From assembly GCF_003852495.1 (NCBI RefSeq), contig NZ_QAJI01000003.1, positions 487,776-551,775 on the forward strand: a DNA stretch of 64,000 bases, read 5' to 3'. This document shows, in pieces, positions 34,798-43,216 of this stretch. How positions within the stretch are numbered: position 1 is the first letter of the stretch; each line of letters begins with the position of its first letter. A program made the position numbers and the translations under genes. The stretch comes from Taibaiella sp. KBW10. GTDB taxonomy: Bacteria > Bacteroidota > Bacteroidia > Chitinophagales > Chitinophagaceae. The notes beneath the pieces are model-generated. The model was not told the origin of the DNA. It was given only the letters and a program-made list of their open reading frames with translations, and ran no database searches.

Positions 34798-35937
34798 ATG
34801 CCCGAATATAAACGTTTGAAGATAGGAGAAGGAAAGATTAGTGGTTATGTGTCTATCTTCCTGGCCATTTTATCACTTGGAGGGGTTCTTTGTTTTCGCT
34901 TTCCCGAGCGCCTCACAACACCCGAGTTTCGGGAATTATATACCGGAGAAAGCATGGCAACCCTTATCGCCGCCGTCATTATCGGTTCTTTTTTCTTTGC
35001 TTTATTAAGCCTGATCCTGAGCAAAAGAATGCGATGGGCACTGACCGGTTCGGCCATTGCCGGACTTGCTGTTTTACTGGGAGCCTTTGCAGTTGAAGGC
35101 AGAGCCGTTGATAAGACCAGCTGGCATTTCGGACTAGACTGGATGTTACTGGATTTGTTATTGATGACGGTTATCTTTATCCCACTGGAATTGTTCTTTC
35201 CCAAAAGAGCGCAACAAACTAAGTTTCATGAGGAGTGGCGTACGGATCTGGTCTATTTTGTGATCAGTCACTTATTTATCCAGTTCTTCGGCGTGATCAC
35301 GCAAAAGCCTGCTGTGGTATTTTTTGGATGGATCGGTTTAGATAAAATACATCATTGGGTACAAAACCTTCCTTTTTTAGCAGGCTTGTTCCTGGCCTTT
35401 TTAAGTACCGATTTATTTCAATACTGGGCACATCGCATCTTCCATAACCATGTATACCTATGGCGTTTTCATTCCGTGCACCACTCCACACAAAATATGG
35501 ATTGGTTGGCCGGCAGCCGCACCCACTTTATTGATATTTTCTTTACCCGCGCCATGACTTTTATTCCCCTCTACATTTTGGGCTTTTCAGAGCAGGTATT
35601 TAACGTGTATATTATTTTCATCGCTATCCATGCGGTGCTGATTCATGCGAATACGCGGATTAATTTTGGCCCGATCAAATATATTTTTGCCACGCCCCAA
35701 TACCATCATTGGCACCATTGTGAAGACCCGAAACACTATGGTAAGAACTTCGCCACTATTTTCCCTTTTATTGATATGATCTTCGGCACCTATTACCTCC
35801 CCGGCAATAAATGGCCAGAGAGTACTGGTGTGTTAGAAGGTGAATATCCCAAAGGTTTTATCAAACAAAGTATTTATCCCTTCTCTAAAAGTCCCTTCGA
35901 TAGCGATTTAAATATGTCGGAACGAAGTGACCGATAA
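34798..35937 (+). CDS. Sterol desaturase/fatty acid hydroxylase family protein
   Basis: A 379-residue membrane di-iron enzyme. About seven hydrophobic stretches and the His clusters of the superfamily are visible: HRIFHNH near 216-222, HSVHHSTQNMDW near 228-239, and HHWHH near 301-305. It probably hydroxylates a fatty acid, carotenoid or similar lipid; the substrate cannot be named. The N-terminal 110 residues with three spans are an extension relative to the minimal domain. Confidence 0.85.
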   Translation: MPEYKRLKIGEGKISGYVSIFLAILSLGGVLCFRFPERLTTPEFRELYTGESMATLIAAVIIGSFFFALLSLILSKRMRWALTGSAIAGLAVLLGAFAVEGRAVDKTSWHFGLDWMLLDLLLMTVIFIPLELFFPKRAQQTKFHEEWRTDLVYFVISHLFIQFFGVITQKPAVVFFGWIGLDKIHHWVQNLPFLAGLFLAFLSTDLFQYWAHRIFHNHVYLWRFHSVHHSTQNMDWLAGSRTHFIDIFFTRAMTFIPLYILGFSEQVFNVYIIFIAIHAVLIHANTRINFGPIKYIFATPQYHHWHHCEDPKHYGKNFATIFPFIDMIFGTYYLPGNKWPESTGVLEGEYPKGFIKQSIYPFSKSPFDSDLNMSERSDR

Positions 35938-35971
35938 GGTAAATCCCATAGCAGTACCGCTCAAAAAACAT

Positions 35972-36012
35972 AAAAAGGAAGCCTCCGATGGATCATCGAA
36001 GGCTTCCTTTTT
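35972..36012. terminator. Bidirectional terminator
   Basis: A 19-bp stem with one mismatch (core AAAAAGGAAGCCT / AGGCTTCCTTTTT) and a GAT loop, between convergent genes. Confidence 0.82.
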
Positions 36013-36093
36013 ATTAAGACTGGTATGATTATGGTATTTACACGAGGCCGATTTTTTTAATAAATGTGACCGATGTGTTCTAAAATATTGACC

Positions 36094-36933
36094 TTATTTC
36101 ATCGGCTCTTGTTGTGCCAATTGTACGTCTCTTTCTACCGCCGTGTGGTCACCACTAATGTTTTTACCATCTTTATCAATCAGTTCCAGTTTCACTTTCA
36201 TGCTACCCATCGGCGCATTTTGTATGAATTGCGGCACCCAATGACTAATCGTAAATGCATTTCCATTAATGGTTACTTTTACTTTATCTCCGGTTTCCGA
36301 CAAGGTCGTGTTGTATACATAAAAATCTAACAATACATTTTTAGTATCATTCCCTACATAATCTCCCTTAGGACGACTATAGAAAATCATTGGTGTTTTC
36401 GGGTTCTCCAATTTTTTATAAGCCCCTTTTTCGTCTATTGCAAAACGGAGCAAGACACCCGCACCTTTGTTTTTAAGCGACTCATGATAAGAGCGGGATA
36501 AAAACGACATGACATCATGTTTAGAATTTACCGGAACGGTAAAGCTATGCGTAGGCTCATATAAAGCTGCATAAGGTTTGTTGTCTAGGATGAAATGTAT
36601 ATGCTGTCCCTGTGCTGAGTTGTTACACTCTTTTGCAGTAGGCGCATCTGTTTGTTTTTTCAATTCATAATGATCCACCGTATAATTGATGGTCACTTTT
36701 ACGGAGTCTTTACCTACCGGAACGGTAGTCACATCCTTAATGGACAAGGCCGCATCTGCGAACTCAGGAGAGGCCGGAAGCGGTTCTATTTTAATAGCTT
36801 TATCGGGAGTAACCGTCTCTGTTGCATGTGCCGGAGTGGATGCTGCTTGCTCGGGTGTACTCTTACAAGACACTAAGGCAGTGAAGCCCATTGCAAGGCA
36901 TAAAGCCGGATAGATGTAATATTTTCTCATCAT
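36094..36933 (-). CDS. Unknown lipoprotein
   Basis: A 279-residue lipoprotein: MM start at 36933, hydrophobic core, lipobox ALVSC near residue 23. A Thr/Pro/Ala/Glu linker follows and then a beta-rich domain. The HIHFILDNKPYAAL segment near 110-123 is reminiscent of metal-binding or cupredoxin-like periplasmic domains, but no family can be named. TACTTTTG at 36954-36961 fixes the start, since the longer open frame begins upstream of it. Divergent from yicC. Confidence 0.7.
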   Translation of the reverse strand: MMRKYYIYPALCLAMGFTALVSCKSTPEQAASTPAHATETVTPDKAIKIEPLPASPEFADAALSIKDVTTVPVGKDSVKVTINYTVDHYELKKQTDAPTAKECNNSAQGQHIHFILDNKPYAALYEPTHSFTVPVNSKHDVMSFLSRSYHESLKNKGAGVLLRFAIDEKGAYKKLENPKTPMIFYSRPKGDYVGNDTKNVLLDFYVYNTTLSETGDKVKVTINGNAFTISHWVPQFIQNAPMGSMKVKLELIDKDGKNISGDHTAVERDVQLAQQEPMK

Positions 36934-36953
36934 AAAACATTTTATTGTACCTA

Positions 36954-36961
36954 CAAAAGTA
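36954..36961 (-). promoter_or_regulatory. -7 element for the lipoprotein gene
   Basis: TACTTTTG on the minus strand, a perfect TAnnTTTG, 20 bases before the ATG at 36933. Confidence 0.6.
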
Positions 36962-37041
36962 ACAGAAAAAGCCATCGCAGCCGTTTTAAATATTTGTGAA
37001 TGATTCACCCTACTTTCTACGCATACTGATGATAATTTGAG

Positions 37042-37049
37042 TACTTTTG
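37042..37049 (+). promoter_or_regulatory. -7 element for yicC-gldH
   Basis: TACTTTTG, a perfect TAnnTTTG, 21 bases before the ATG at 37071. Confidence 0.6.
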
Positions 37050-37070
37050 TTCCACAAATAAAAGACACAT

Positions 37071-37949
37071 ATGATATTTTCAATGACGGGCTTTGGAAAA
37101 GCAGAAGGGCATACCAGCAATAAGGAAATCGTTGTCGAAATCAAATCGCTTAACGGTAAGCAATTTGAAATTACGAATAAGCTGAACCCTTTATTGAAAG
37201 CTTATGAAGCCGATATCCGCAAGATCATTGCTAAAGTATTAAAAAGAGGTTCGGTTGATGTAGCGATTTTCGTAAAACAGGATGGTGCTGCAAAACCAAT
37301 GAAGATCAATACCGCATTGGCACAATCTTATTATCACTCTATTAAGGAAATAGCCACTGCACTCAACCTTCCCGAAGAACAGATTTTACCTACCTTAATG
37401 CGCCTGCCGGAAGTGGTGGCTCCTGAAGGGGAAAGTGTGAACGAGGAAGATTGGAAAGTGATAGAAGGTCTGGTGAACGAGGCTTCCCGACAATTGGTAG
37501 AGCATAGAGTAATAGAAGGAAAACCAATAGAAGCCGATCTTTTGGGCAGAATTGACCAAATCGAACTGTTATTAAAAGAGGCTGAAATACATGAACCCAA
37601 ACGTATCGACCGCATCAAAGAGCGGATTACGGCACTGCTGGAAGAATGGGTAGGTAATGATAAATGGGATGCAAACCGCTTAGAGCAGGAACTGATTTAT
37701 TATATTGAGAAGATCGATATTTCGGAAGAAAAACAACGCTTAAGAGCGCATTGCACCTACTTTAAAGAGCTTACGGCTAATGCCGGTACAGAGGGCATTG
37801 GAAAGAAATTAGGTTTTGTATTGCAGGAAGTAGGTCGCGAGATCAATACGCTGGGCTCCAAAGCCAATGATGCAACGATGCAACAAGTGGTCGTTCAAAT
37901 GAAAGACGAACTGGAAAAAGCAAAAGAGCAGGTATTGAATATTGTATAA
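37071..37949 (+). CDS. yicC: YicC family endoribonuclease
   Basis: A 292-residue YicC-like protein; the E. coli homologue is an endoribonuclease acting on small RNAs such as RyhB. The N-terminus MIFSMTGFGKAEG and the C-terminal segment FKELTANAGTEGIGKKLGF followed by QEVGREINTLGSKAND (about 239-277) are the family's two conserved blocks. gldH follows 17 bp downstream, probably on the same message. Confidence 0.92.
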   Translation: MIFSMTGFGKAEGHTSNKEIVVEIKSLNGKQFEITNKLNPLLKAYEADIRKIIAKVLKRGSVDVAIFVKQDGAAKPMKINTALAQSYYHSIKEIATALNLPEEQILPTLMRLPEVVAPEGESVNEEDWKVIEGLVNEASRQLVEHRVIEGKPIEADLLGRIDQIELLLKEAEIHEPKRIDRIKERITALLEEWVGNDKWDANRLEQELIYYIEKIDISEEKQRLRAHCTYFKELTANAGTEGIGKKLGFVLQEVGREINTLGSKANDATMQQVVVQMKDELEKAKEQVLNIV

Positions 37950-37966
37950 AAATAGTAACACAACAA

Positions 37967-38476
37967 ATGAAGTATTCATATAACAAATGGGTGGGTATCC
38001 TTTCTATCCTCACCATAACTTTATTAGTACCCGCCTGTGGGAAACCCAAAGAAACGGCCTTTCAGAAACAATTGGGTGTACCGGGTGGTAAATGGGATTA
38101 TAAATTTCAACCCAATTTTACTTTTGACATTCCGGATACGACTGCAAAGTATAAAGTATACCTGATTGTAAGACATGATGCGGCTTTCCCGAATGCAAAT
38201 ATTTGGGTACGGATAAAAACAAAGATGCCGGAAGACAAACAATTTGATGCCGGTAACCGTAAGGAAGCAGTACTCTCTGCTCCCGACGGACAATGGCTGG
38301 GTAGTAATATCGGCGCCTTATATGAGCATAAAATATTACTTACTGCCGGAAAAGATTATCCGAAATTCAGTAAAAAAGGTACTTATAATATTACTTTGGA
38401 GCAGATCATGCGGGAGAATCCCCTACCCTCCGTTGTTAATATCGGGTTGCGCGTCGAGCGACTGGATATTAAATAA
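37967..38476 (+). CDS. gldH: Gliding motility lipoprotein GldH
   Basis: A 169-residue lipoprotein with lipobox LLVPAC (Cys24). The beta-rich mature domain with FDIPDTTAKYKVYLIVRHD, SAPDGQWLG and ITLEQIMRENPLPSVVNIGLRVE segments matches GldH, needed for gliding in Flavobacterium. The last 54 bp overlap the 3' end of the convergent TPR gene. Confidence 0.82.
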   Translation: MKYSYNKWVGILSILTITLLVPACGKPKETAFQKQLGVPGGKWDYKFQPNFTFDIPDTTAKYKVYLIVRHDAAFPNANIWVRIKTKMPEDKQFDAGNRKEAVLSAPDGQWLGSNIGALYEHKILLTAGKDYPKFSKKGTYNITLEQIMRENPLPSVVNIGLRVERLDIK

Positions 38477-40438
38477 ACCATAAGCGACTGTTTTAATCGC
38501 TTCTTCTTTATCGCCAATCACAACCTTAACCGGTTTTACAATAACATTACCCTGAAAATCCGTAACCGAATAGCTTACGGATTTTTTATTGCCATCGGCG
38601 GCAAAAACAAGATAGGCATGCGGTGCAAAGGCATTATCGGGATTCCATTTAATATTGTATTTCTTTATTCCATCCAATATGGCTTCATTCGTACCGGAAA
38701 CGGTGAGTTTAAATTGCGGCTTTAAGGTAGAATAAGGCAGGAGTTGCGGATAAAGGCTGTATACCTGCGCTAAACTTTGCTGATACAATTTATCTTCATC
38801 GTTCTTATCGGCACAGATAGCTAAGGATTCATAGACCCTCGCCAGAAACAGTTTCTCATATACTTCGTCAATATCTTCGGTAAAGCTTAAGGTTTGCACG
38901 AGGCGTTGCTCTGCCTTTTTATACTGTCCTTTTTCCATTTCAATACGGGCCAGGTACAGATTGAAATATTTATAGACCCGCTCCCGCGGATCTGTTTTCA
39001 ATTGTTCTTCAAATTTCTTGTAGAAATAGTTTGTGCTATATCCTTTGATCAGAAACCAGATTTCATCCCAGGAAACGGTACTCTCTGTAGCAAAGAGGCG
39101 ATACACCACATTATCCCTTTCCGGATTAGCTGCCAGCTGATTCGCCACCAGATATTGCTGCGCATATTTTTCCGTGCTTAATACGGCAATGCTGTATAAA
39201 GTACCCGGATGCCACCACCAGTTTTTATCTTCAAACTTCTGTTGTTTTACTTTGTGTATTTTATTGACAAGGCCCAGTAAATTAATGCTGAACTCATAAT
39301 GCGGCTTTCCTAAGGTTGTTCCGATATGCAGTTCTTTAAACTGTGCCGCCTTATCCAAATACTTCTGGCTTTCTTCGATATTCCCTTCATACATACAAGC
39401 CCTGGCCAATGCAATATTGTACCATCCAAAACCGGGTGTAGAGCCCGAAGCACGGATCATATCGCGCATATTAAGGGCCGCGTGTAGAGGATCTCCTTTA
39501 TAAATATCGATCAATGACGAATAGTAAGCCCACTCCTGCAAATGTTTGCTGCCGGCCTCCTGCATACTGGCGGCTTCATAAGATTCAGCAGCCTCTCTGA
39601 ATTTTGCCTGAATGGCAGAGAAGGTGCCGTAATTGTTATACGGAAATATTCCGCTTTCTTCCATCAAGGCAAAATAGTATTGTGCTGAGTCTATTTCAAA
39701 ATTGTAGGAATACAGGATACTTTTATAATGGTACACACTCTGGAGTTCAAACAACAAAGAGGATTCAGGAAATACGGTTTTATTGACGTTTAGGTTCGTA
39801 TTGATCCGCATCAGTGCCGTATCCAGGTAGTTATTGGCCAGCTGCTCGTTGGCTTGAATATCACCCTTCAGAAAAGAATAGGTACGCTGTGTATAGAACC
39901 GGTTACGGTGTGTAATCCAGGACAGCATGTTATAAGCGTTCAGCACTATTTCTTTTTGCATGTTCCATCGCTGTACCCTGCGTAATAAGGTATAGCTTTT
40001 CTCATTCTGCTCCGTATTCTGGTATGCCTGAAAAAGATAACTTGCTGTATTGCTGTAATCAGACTGAAATTTATAGATTTTCAGGTATTCCATCGCATCT
40101 GCCGTACGCTTCCTGAGTTCCGCCGCATAATCAGCTTCCAAAAGGTTCAGTGCTTTTTCCAAAGGCTCGGCTGCATTTTTATACCCCGAATAGTCGGCAG
40201 CACGCTCCGAAAGATAAATACCCTGTATCATCCAGCCCACATAATATGTACTGTCTACCCGGACAAACTCTCTGGATGCGGCCAGACCTTCTTCTTTGGT
40301 AAAATCGACCCCTCTCCTTTTGGCATCTATTTCATAACGCTTTGCGGCATTTTTCTGCACAAGCGCTTGAGCAGATACCGAATGGATACCTGCCCAAAAC
40401 AAACATATGTACAAAAGATACGTTACGCGATAATTCAA
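38423..40438 (-). CDS. Exported TPR-like helical repeat protein
   Basis: A 671-residue exported protein (signal peptide 1-24, VSAQ). About residues 40-560 are helical pairs rich in Tyr and Ala at TPR spacing (for example ARACMYEGNIEESQKYLDKA). The final 100 residues are beta-like. No specific family is recognised. The start is TTG at 40438, seven bases after the DUF2807 stop; no other in-frame start would keep the signal peptide. The C-terminal coding region overlaps gldH by 54 bp on the other strand. Confidence 0.75.
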   Translation of the reverse strand: MNYRVTYLLYICLFWAGIHSVSAQALVQKNAAKRYEIDAKRRGVDFTKEEGLAASREFVRVDSTYYVGWMIQGIYLSERAADYSGYKNAAEPLEKALNLLEADYAAELRKRTADAMEYLKIYKFQSDYSNTASYLFQAYQNTEQNEKSYTLLRRVQRWNMQKEIVLNAYNMLSWITHRNRFYTQRTYSFLKGDIQANEQLANNYLDTALMRINTNLNVNKTVFPESSLLFELQSVYHYKSILYSYNFEIDSAQYYFALMEESGIFPYNNYGTFSAIQAKFREAAESYEAASMQEAGSKHLQEWAYYSSLIDIYKGDPLHAALNMRDMIRASGSTPGFGWYNIALARACMYEGNIEESQKYLDKAAQFKELHIGTTLGKPHYEFSINLLGLVNKIHKVKQQKFEDKNWWWHPGTLYSIAVLSTEKYAQQYLVANQLAANPERDNVVYRLFATESTVSWDEIWFLIKGYSTNYFYKKFEEQLKTDPRERVYKYFNLYLARIEMEKGQYKKAEQRLVQTLSFTEDIDEVYEKLFLARVYESLAICADKNDEDKLYQQSLAQVYSLYPQLLPYSTLKPQFKLTVSGTNEAILDGIKKYNIKWNPDNAFAPHAYLVFAADGNKKSVSYSVTDFQGNVIVKPVKVVIGDKEEAIKTVAYGLFNIQSLDAQPDINNGG

Positions 40439-40445
40439 ATCAGGT

Positions 40446-41213
40446 TTAATTTAATTGTTTTACATCGGCCACGCCACTCACTTCCTTCACGACAACCGGA
40501 TTTCCTTTATAGGATACACTCCCGACACCGGAAGCATCAACAGATAAATGTGCATTGGCCATTACTTTGACCTCGCCCGCTCCGGAAGCATCAACAGTAA
40601 CGCTATCTGCGGCGCAAGCTAAAGCATCTATATCTCCGGCACCACTAATATCAATTTCCAGTTTTGGGGTTGCTCCTCTAAGCCGTACCTGACCCACGCC
40701 ACTCGACTCTAAGCTACATTTTGGTGATTCTATTTGCATATTCACCTCACAGGCACCCGAAATATCTATAGACAAGGGCTGCGGCTGTTTAAACATAGTC
40801 ATCGCCTCTATTTTACCTACCCCGCTTGCATCTATCGAACTGATTTCAGGCAGTGATATATATATAGACACCTCCTGATCATTATCATCTCCAAAAATAC
40901 CGGAGCTTCCGATACGATCAATCACCAGCACTCCGTCTTGCAAGGTAATTTTTAAAGAACGTAATGCTTCCGTATTCCCTTTGGCCACGATACTAAAAGC
41001 CGTATCCTGCATCAAATACACTTTAGCATAGCTATTCATTTCAATTTTATCAAAACCCTTGTAGTCATATTTTTTTGTGTTGCTCACAATAGGCACCGTA
41101 TCACTTTCTTCATCCCCGTCTCTGCGTATAGAGATATTGTTGCAAGAAGACAAGAAGCCCGATGCAGCGCCCATACCGGCAGCCATAACCAATAAGAAAA
41201 TTATTTTTTTCAT
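40446..41213 (-). CDS. DUF2807 (GIN-domain) beta-helix lipoprotein
   Basis: A 255-residue lipoprotein (lipobox LSSC near 24). After an acidic spacer comes the DUF2807 head-GIN domain with about seven short repeats around a SG(V/A)G core (DASGVGKIEA, DISGACEVNM, ESSGVGQVRL, DASGAGEVKV, DASGVGSVSY), forming a right-handed beta-solenoid. Surface adhesion or binding is presumed. ATG at 41213 is chosen: the longer frame starts upstream of the TACTTTTG element at 41238-41245. The TPR gene follows. Confidence 0.85.
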   Translation of the reverse strand: MKKIIFLLVMAAGMGAASGFLSSCNNISIRRDGDEESDTVPIVSNTKKYDYKGFDKIEMNSYAKVYLMQDTAFSIVAKGNTEALRSLKITLQDGVLVIDRIGSSGIFGDDNDQEVSIYISLPEISSIDASGVGKIEAMTMFKQPQPLSIDISGACEVNMQIESPKCSLESSGVGQVRLRGATPKLEIDISGAGDIDALACAADSVTVDASGAGEVKVMANAHLSVDASGVGSVSYKGNPVVVKEVSGVADVKQLN

Positions 41214-41237
41214 GATCCAATTATTTAAACATTTCAC

Positions 41238-41245
41238 CAAAAGTA
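41238..41245 (-). promoter_or_regulatory. -7 element for the DUF2807-TPR pair
   Basis: TACTTTTG on the minus strand, 24 bases before the ATG at 41213. Confidence 0.55.
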
Positions 41246-41321
41246 GGCTACGCAGGAACCTTTTCCGCGACACTTTCGGTAGATGTTATTATTTTCTCGG
41301 TGAAGTACATACTGCTCATCC

Positions 41322-42296
41322 TCAATGTAACCTTAAGGTACTCAATCGTTGCATCTCCTGCTGTACAATCTGATCGAATGCCTTAATCCTTGCCTCTTTG
41401 TTGCGGAACAACAAACGATGCTCCAGGACCGCCTTGGCAATAGATTGCACATCATCCTCTATCACAAAGCTGCGTCCTTTTACCAGGGCGAATGCTTTGA
41501 GGCACTTGATAAACGAAATTCCGGAGCGGGTAGAAGCCCCAAGCGTAATATCGCTGTGCTCACGGGTACCCCGTACAATATTAGCAACGGCCTGTACAAT
41601 TTCCTTATGGATGTATACCGCTTCTGCAGCTTGTTGTAAGTCCAGGATATCCTGCATACTCAAAACCTGCGTCAGCGTATGTAAATTATTGTTGATCTCC
41701 AGGTAATGATGATAGATATCCAGTTCGGTCTGCTCGTCTACATAACCAAAGAATATTTTCATAAAAAAGCGATCCAGCTGTGCCGTGGGTAAGGGATAGG
41801 TCCCTTCCGTCTCTATAGGATTCTGGGTGGCAATCGTAAAAAAGAGTTTATTTAATTTTATCGTTTGCTCGCCTACAGTGATCTGGCCCTCCGCCATACT
41901 TTCTAATAAAGCAGACTGTACTTTCGGAGAAGCACGGTTGATCTCATCGGCCAGTAATACGTTACAAAATAAAGGGCCTTTTTTAAAGATAAAATCCTTT
42001 TTTTGATCGTCAAAGATATATGCACCGATCAAATCCATCGGCAATAAATCAGGGGTAAACTGCACCCTTTTAAACAGTACATTATCGGCTCCCGAGCCGC
42101 TGATCGATTGTGCCAGCGTCCGGGCCAGCACCGTCTTTCCGGTACCGGGATTGTCTTCCATCAGGATATGCCCCTGAGCCAACAGGCAGGTGATCACTTG
42201 CTCTATCTGTAGCCGCTTTCCTCTGATCACCGTTTCCATCTGAGCAATCAGGCGCTGGATCTTATTTTCGGCCGTTCCCATAAGTAAATCTTCCAT
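41322..42296 (-). CDS. MoxR family AAA+ ATPase
   Basis: A 324-residue MoxR ATPase, a chaperone that assembles or activates von Willebrand A proteins. Walker A GTGKT is at about 62-66 (DNPGTGKTVLA), Walker B LLADEINRA near 115-123, sensor 1 ATQNPIETEGTYPLPTAQLDR near 155-175 (cited by position). Unlike most moxR genes it has no DUF58 or VWA gene beside it; the nearest VWA protein is at 50.3-53.0 kb. TAGTTTTG at 42335-42342 is the likely -7 element. Confidence 0.92.
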   Translation of the reverse strand: MEDLLMGTAENKIQRLIAQMETVIRGKRLQIEQVITCLLAQGHILMEDNPGTGKTVLARTLAQSISGSGADNVLFKRVQFTPDLLPMDLIGAYIFDDQKKDFIFKKGPLFCNVLLADEINRASPKVQSALLESMAEGQITVGEQTIKLNKLFFTIATQNPIETEGTYPLPTAQLDRFFMKIFFGYVDEQTELDIYHHYLEINNNLHTLTQVLSMQDILDLQQAAEAVYIHKEIVQAVANIVRGTREHSDITLGASTRSGISFIKCLKAFALVKGRSFVIEDDVQSIAKAVLEHRLLFRNKEARIKAFDQIVQQEMQRLSTLRLH

Positions 42297-42334
42297 CTAA
42301 TCTTATCTTTAAAAAAGCTATATGATACGTCCTT

Positions 42335-42342
42335 CAAAACTA
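42335..42342 (-). promoter_or_regulatory. -7 element for moxR
   Basis: TAGTTTTG on the minus strand, a perfect TAnnTTTG, 38 bases before the ATG. Confidence 0.5.
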
Positions 42343-42397
42343 CGCTATTTGTAAAATATATCGTTGATTTTAACGGAAATTATCAAATGAATGGTTG

Positions 42398-42405
42398 TAA
42401 ATTTG
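42398..42405 (+). promoter_or_regulatory. -7 element for the hydrolase-uvrB pair
   Basis: TAAATTTG, a perfect TAnnTTTG, 22 bases before the ATG at 42428. Confidence 0.5.
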
Positions 42406-42427
42406 AAACAAAATAATATAGAAAGGC

Positions 42428-43207
42428 ATGTTGCATTATACGATACAAGGAGCAGGTCATCCTATTGTTTTGGTACACGGTTTCCCTAATGACGGGTCTA
42501 ACTGGGATACGATTACGGCATCCCTTTCGGAAAGCTACCAATTGCTGATCCCGGATTTACCCGGTGCCGGCAAAAGCCCTTTCGTTCGGGACCTGACGCT
42601 GGCCAAGATGGCAAAAGCATTGATTGAAGTATTAGATAAAGAACACATTGAGCAGGCTATTTTTGCGGGGCATTCTATGGGTGGCTATACGATTATGGAA
42701 TTAGTTACTTTATTCCCGGAAAGGGTCAAAGCCATTTCTCTGGTGCACTCTTTAGCCTCGGCAGATACGGAAGAGAAAAAAGAAGCTCGTCGTAAATCCA
42801 TCAAACTCTTACAAAGCAGCGATATCGGCAAACGGACGTTTGTAAAAGCGATGGCCGAAAACTTATTTTCCGCTTCCTTCAAAGAAGCACATCCCGAAGC
42901 AATAGAAACAATCTTTAATAATGGCATGCAACTGAGTGCGGATGCACTGGCAGCCTTTTATCATGCTATCATGATCCGTAGCGACAAAACGGAATGGTTG
43001 CAGCAAAATAAGCGCATCCCGATACAATGGATTATCGGCAATGAAGACAATGCCACTCCGATGGCAGAAGCCCTTAGCCAATGCCATTTATCTGCGGTCA
43101 ACGAAGTGGCCATATATAAACCCTGCGGACATATGAGTATGATGGAACTCCCGGATCGCCTGGCCAAAGACTTGCGTTATTTTGCCGATTATGTTTACTC
43201 TTTTTAA
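42428..43207 (+). CDS. Alpha/beta hydrolase
   Basis: A 259-residue alpha/beta-hydrolase with oxyanion motif HGFPNDG at 17-23, nucleophile elbow GHSMGG at 81-86 (Ser83), a probable acid in the NEDNATP segment near 210, and catalytic His in CGHMSM near 236-241. The substrate is unknown. It ends 9 bp before uvrB and is probably co-transcribed with it. Confidence 0.88.
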   Translation: MLHYTIQGAGHPIVLVHGFPNDGSNWDTITASLSESYQLLIPDLPGAGKSPFVRDLTLAKMAKALIEVLDKEHIEQAIFAGHSMGGYTIMELVTLFPERVKAISLVHSLASADTEEKKEARRKSIKLLQSSDIGKRTFVKAMAENLFSASFKEAHPEAIETIFNNGMQLSADALAAFYHAIMIRSDKTEWLQQNKRIPIQWIIGNEDNATPMAEALSQCHLSAVNEVAIYKPCGHMSMMELPDRLAKDLRYFADYVYSF

Positions 43208-43216
43208 CGTATCCAC

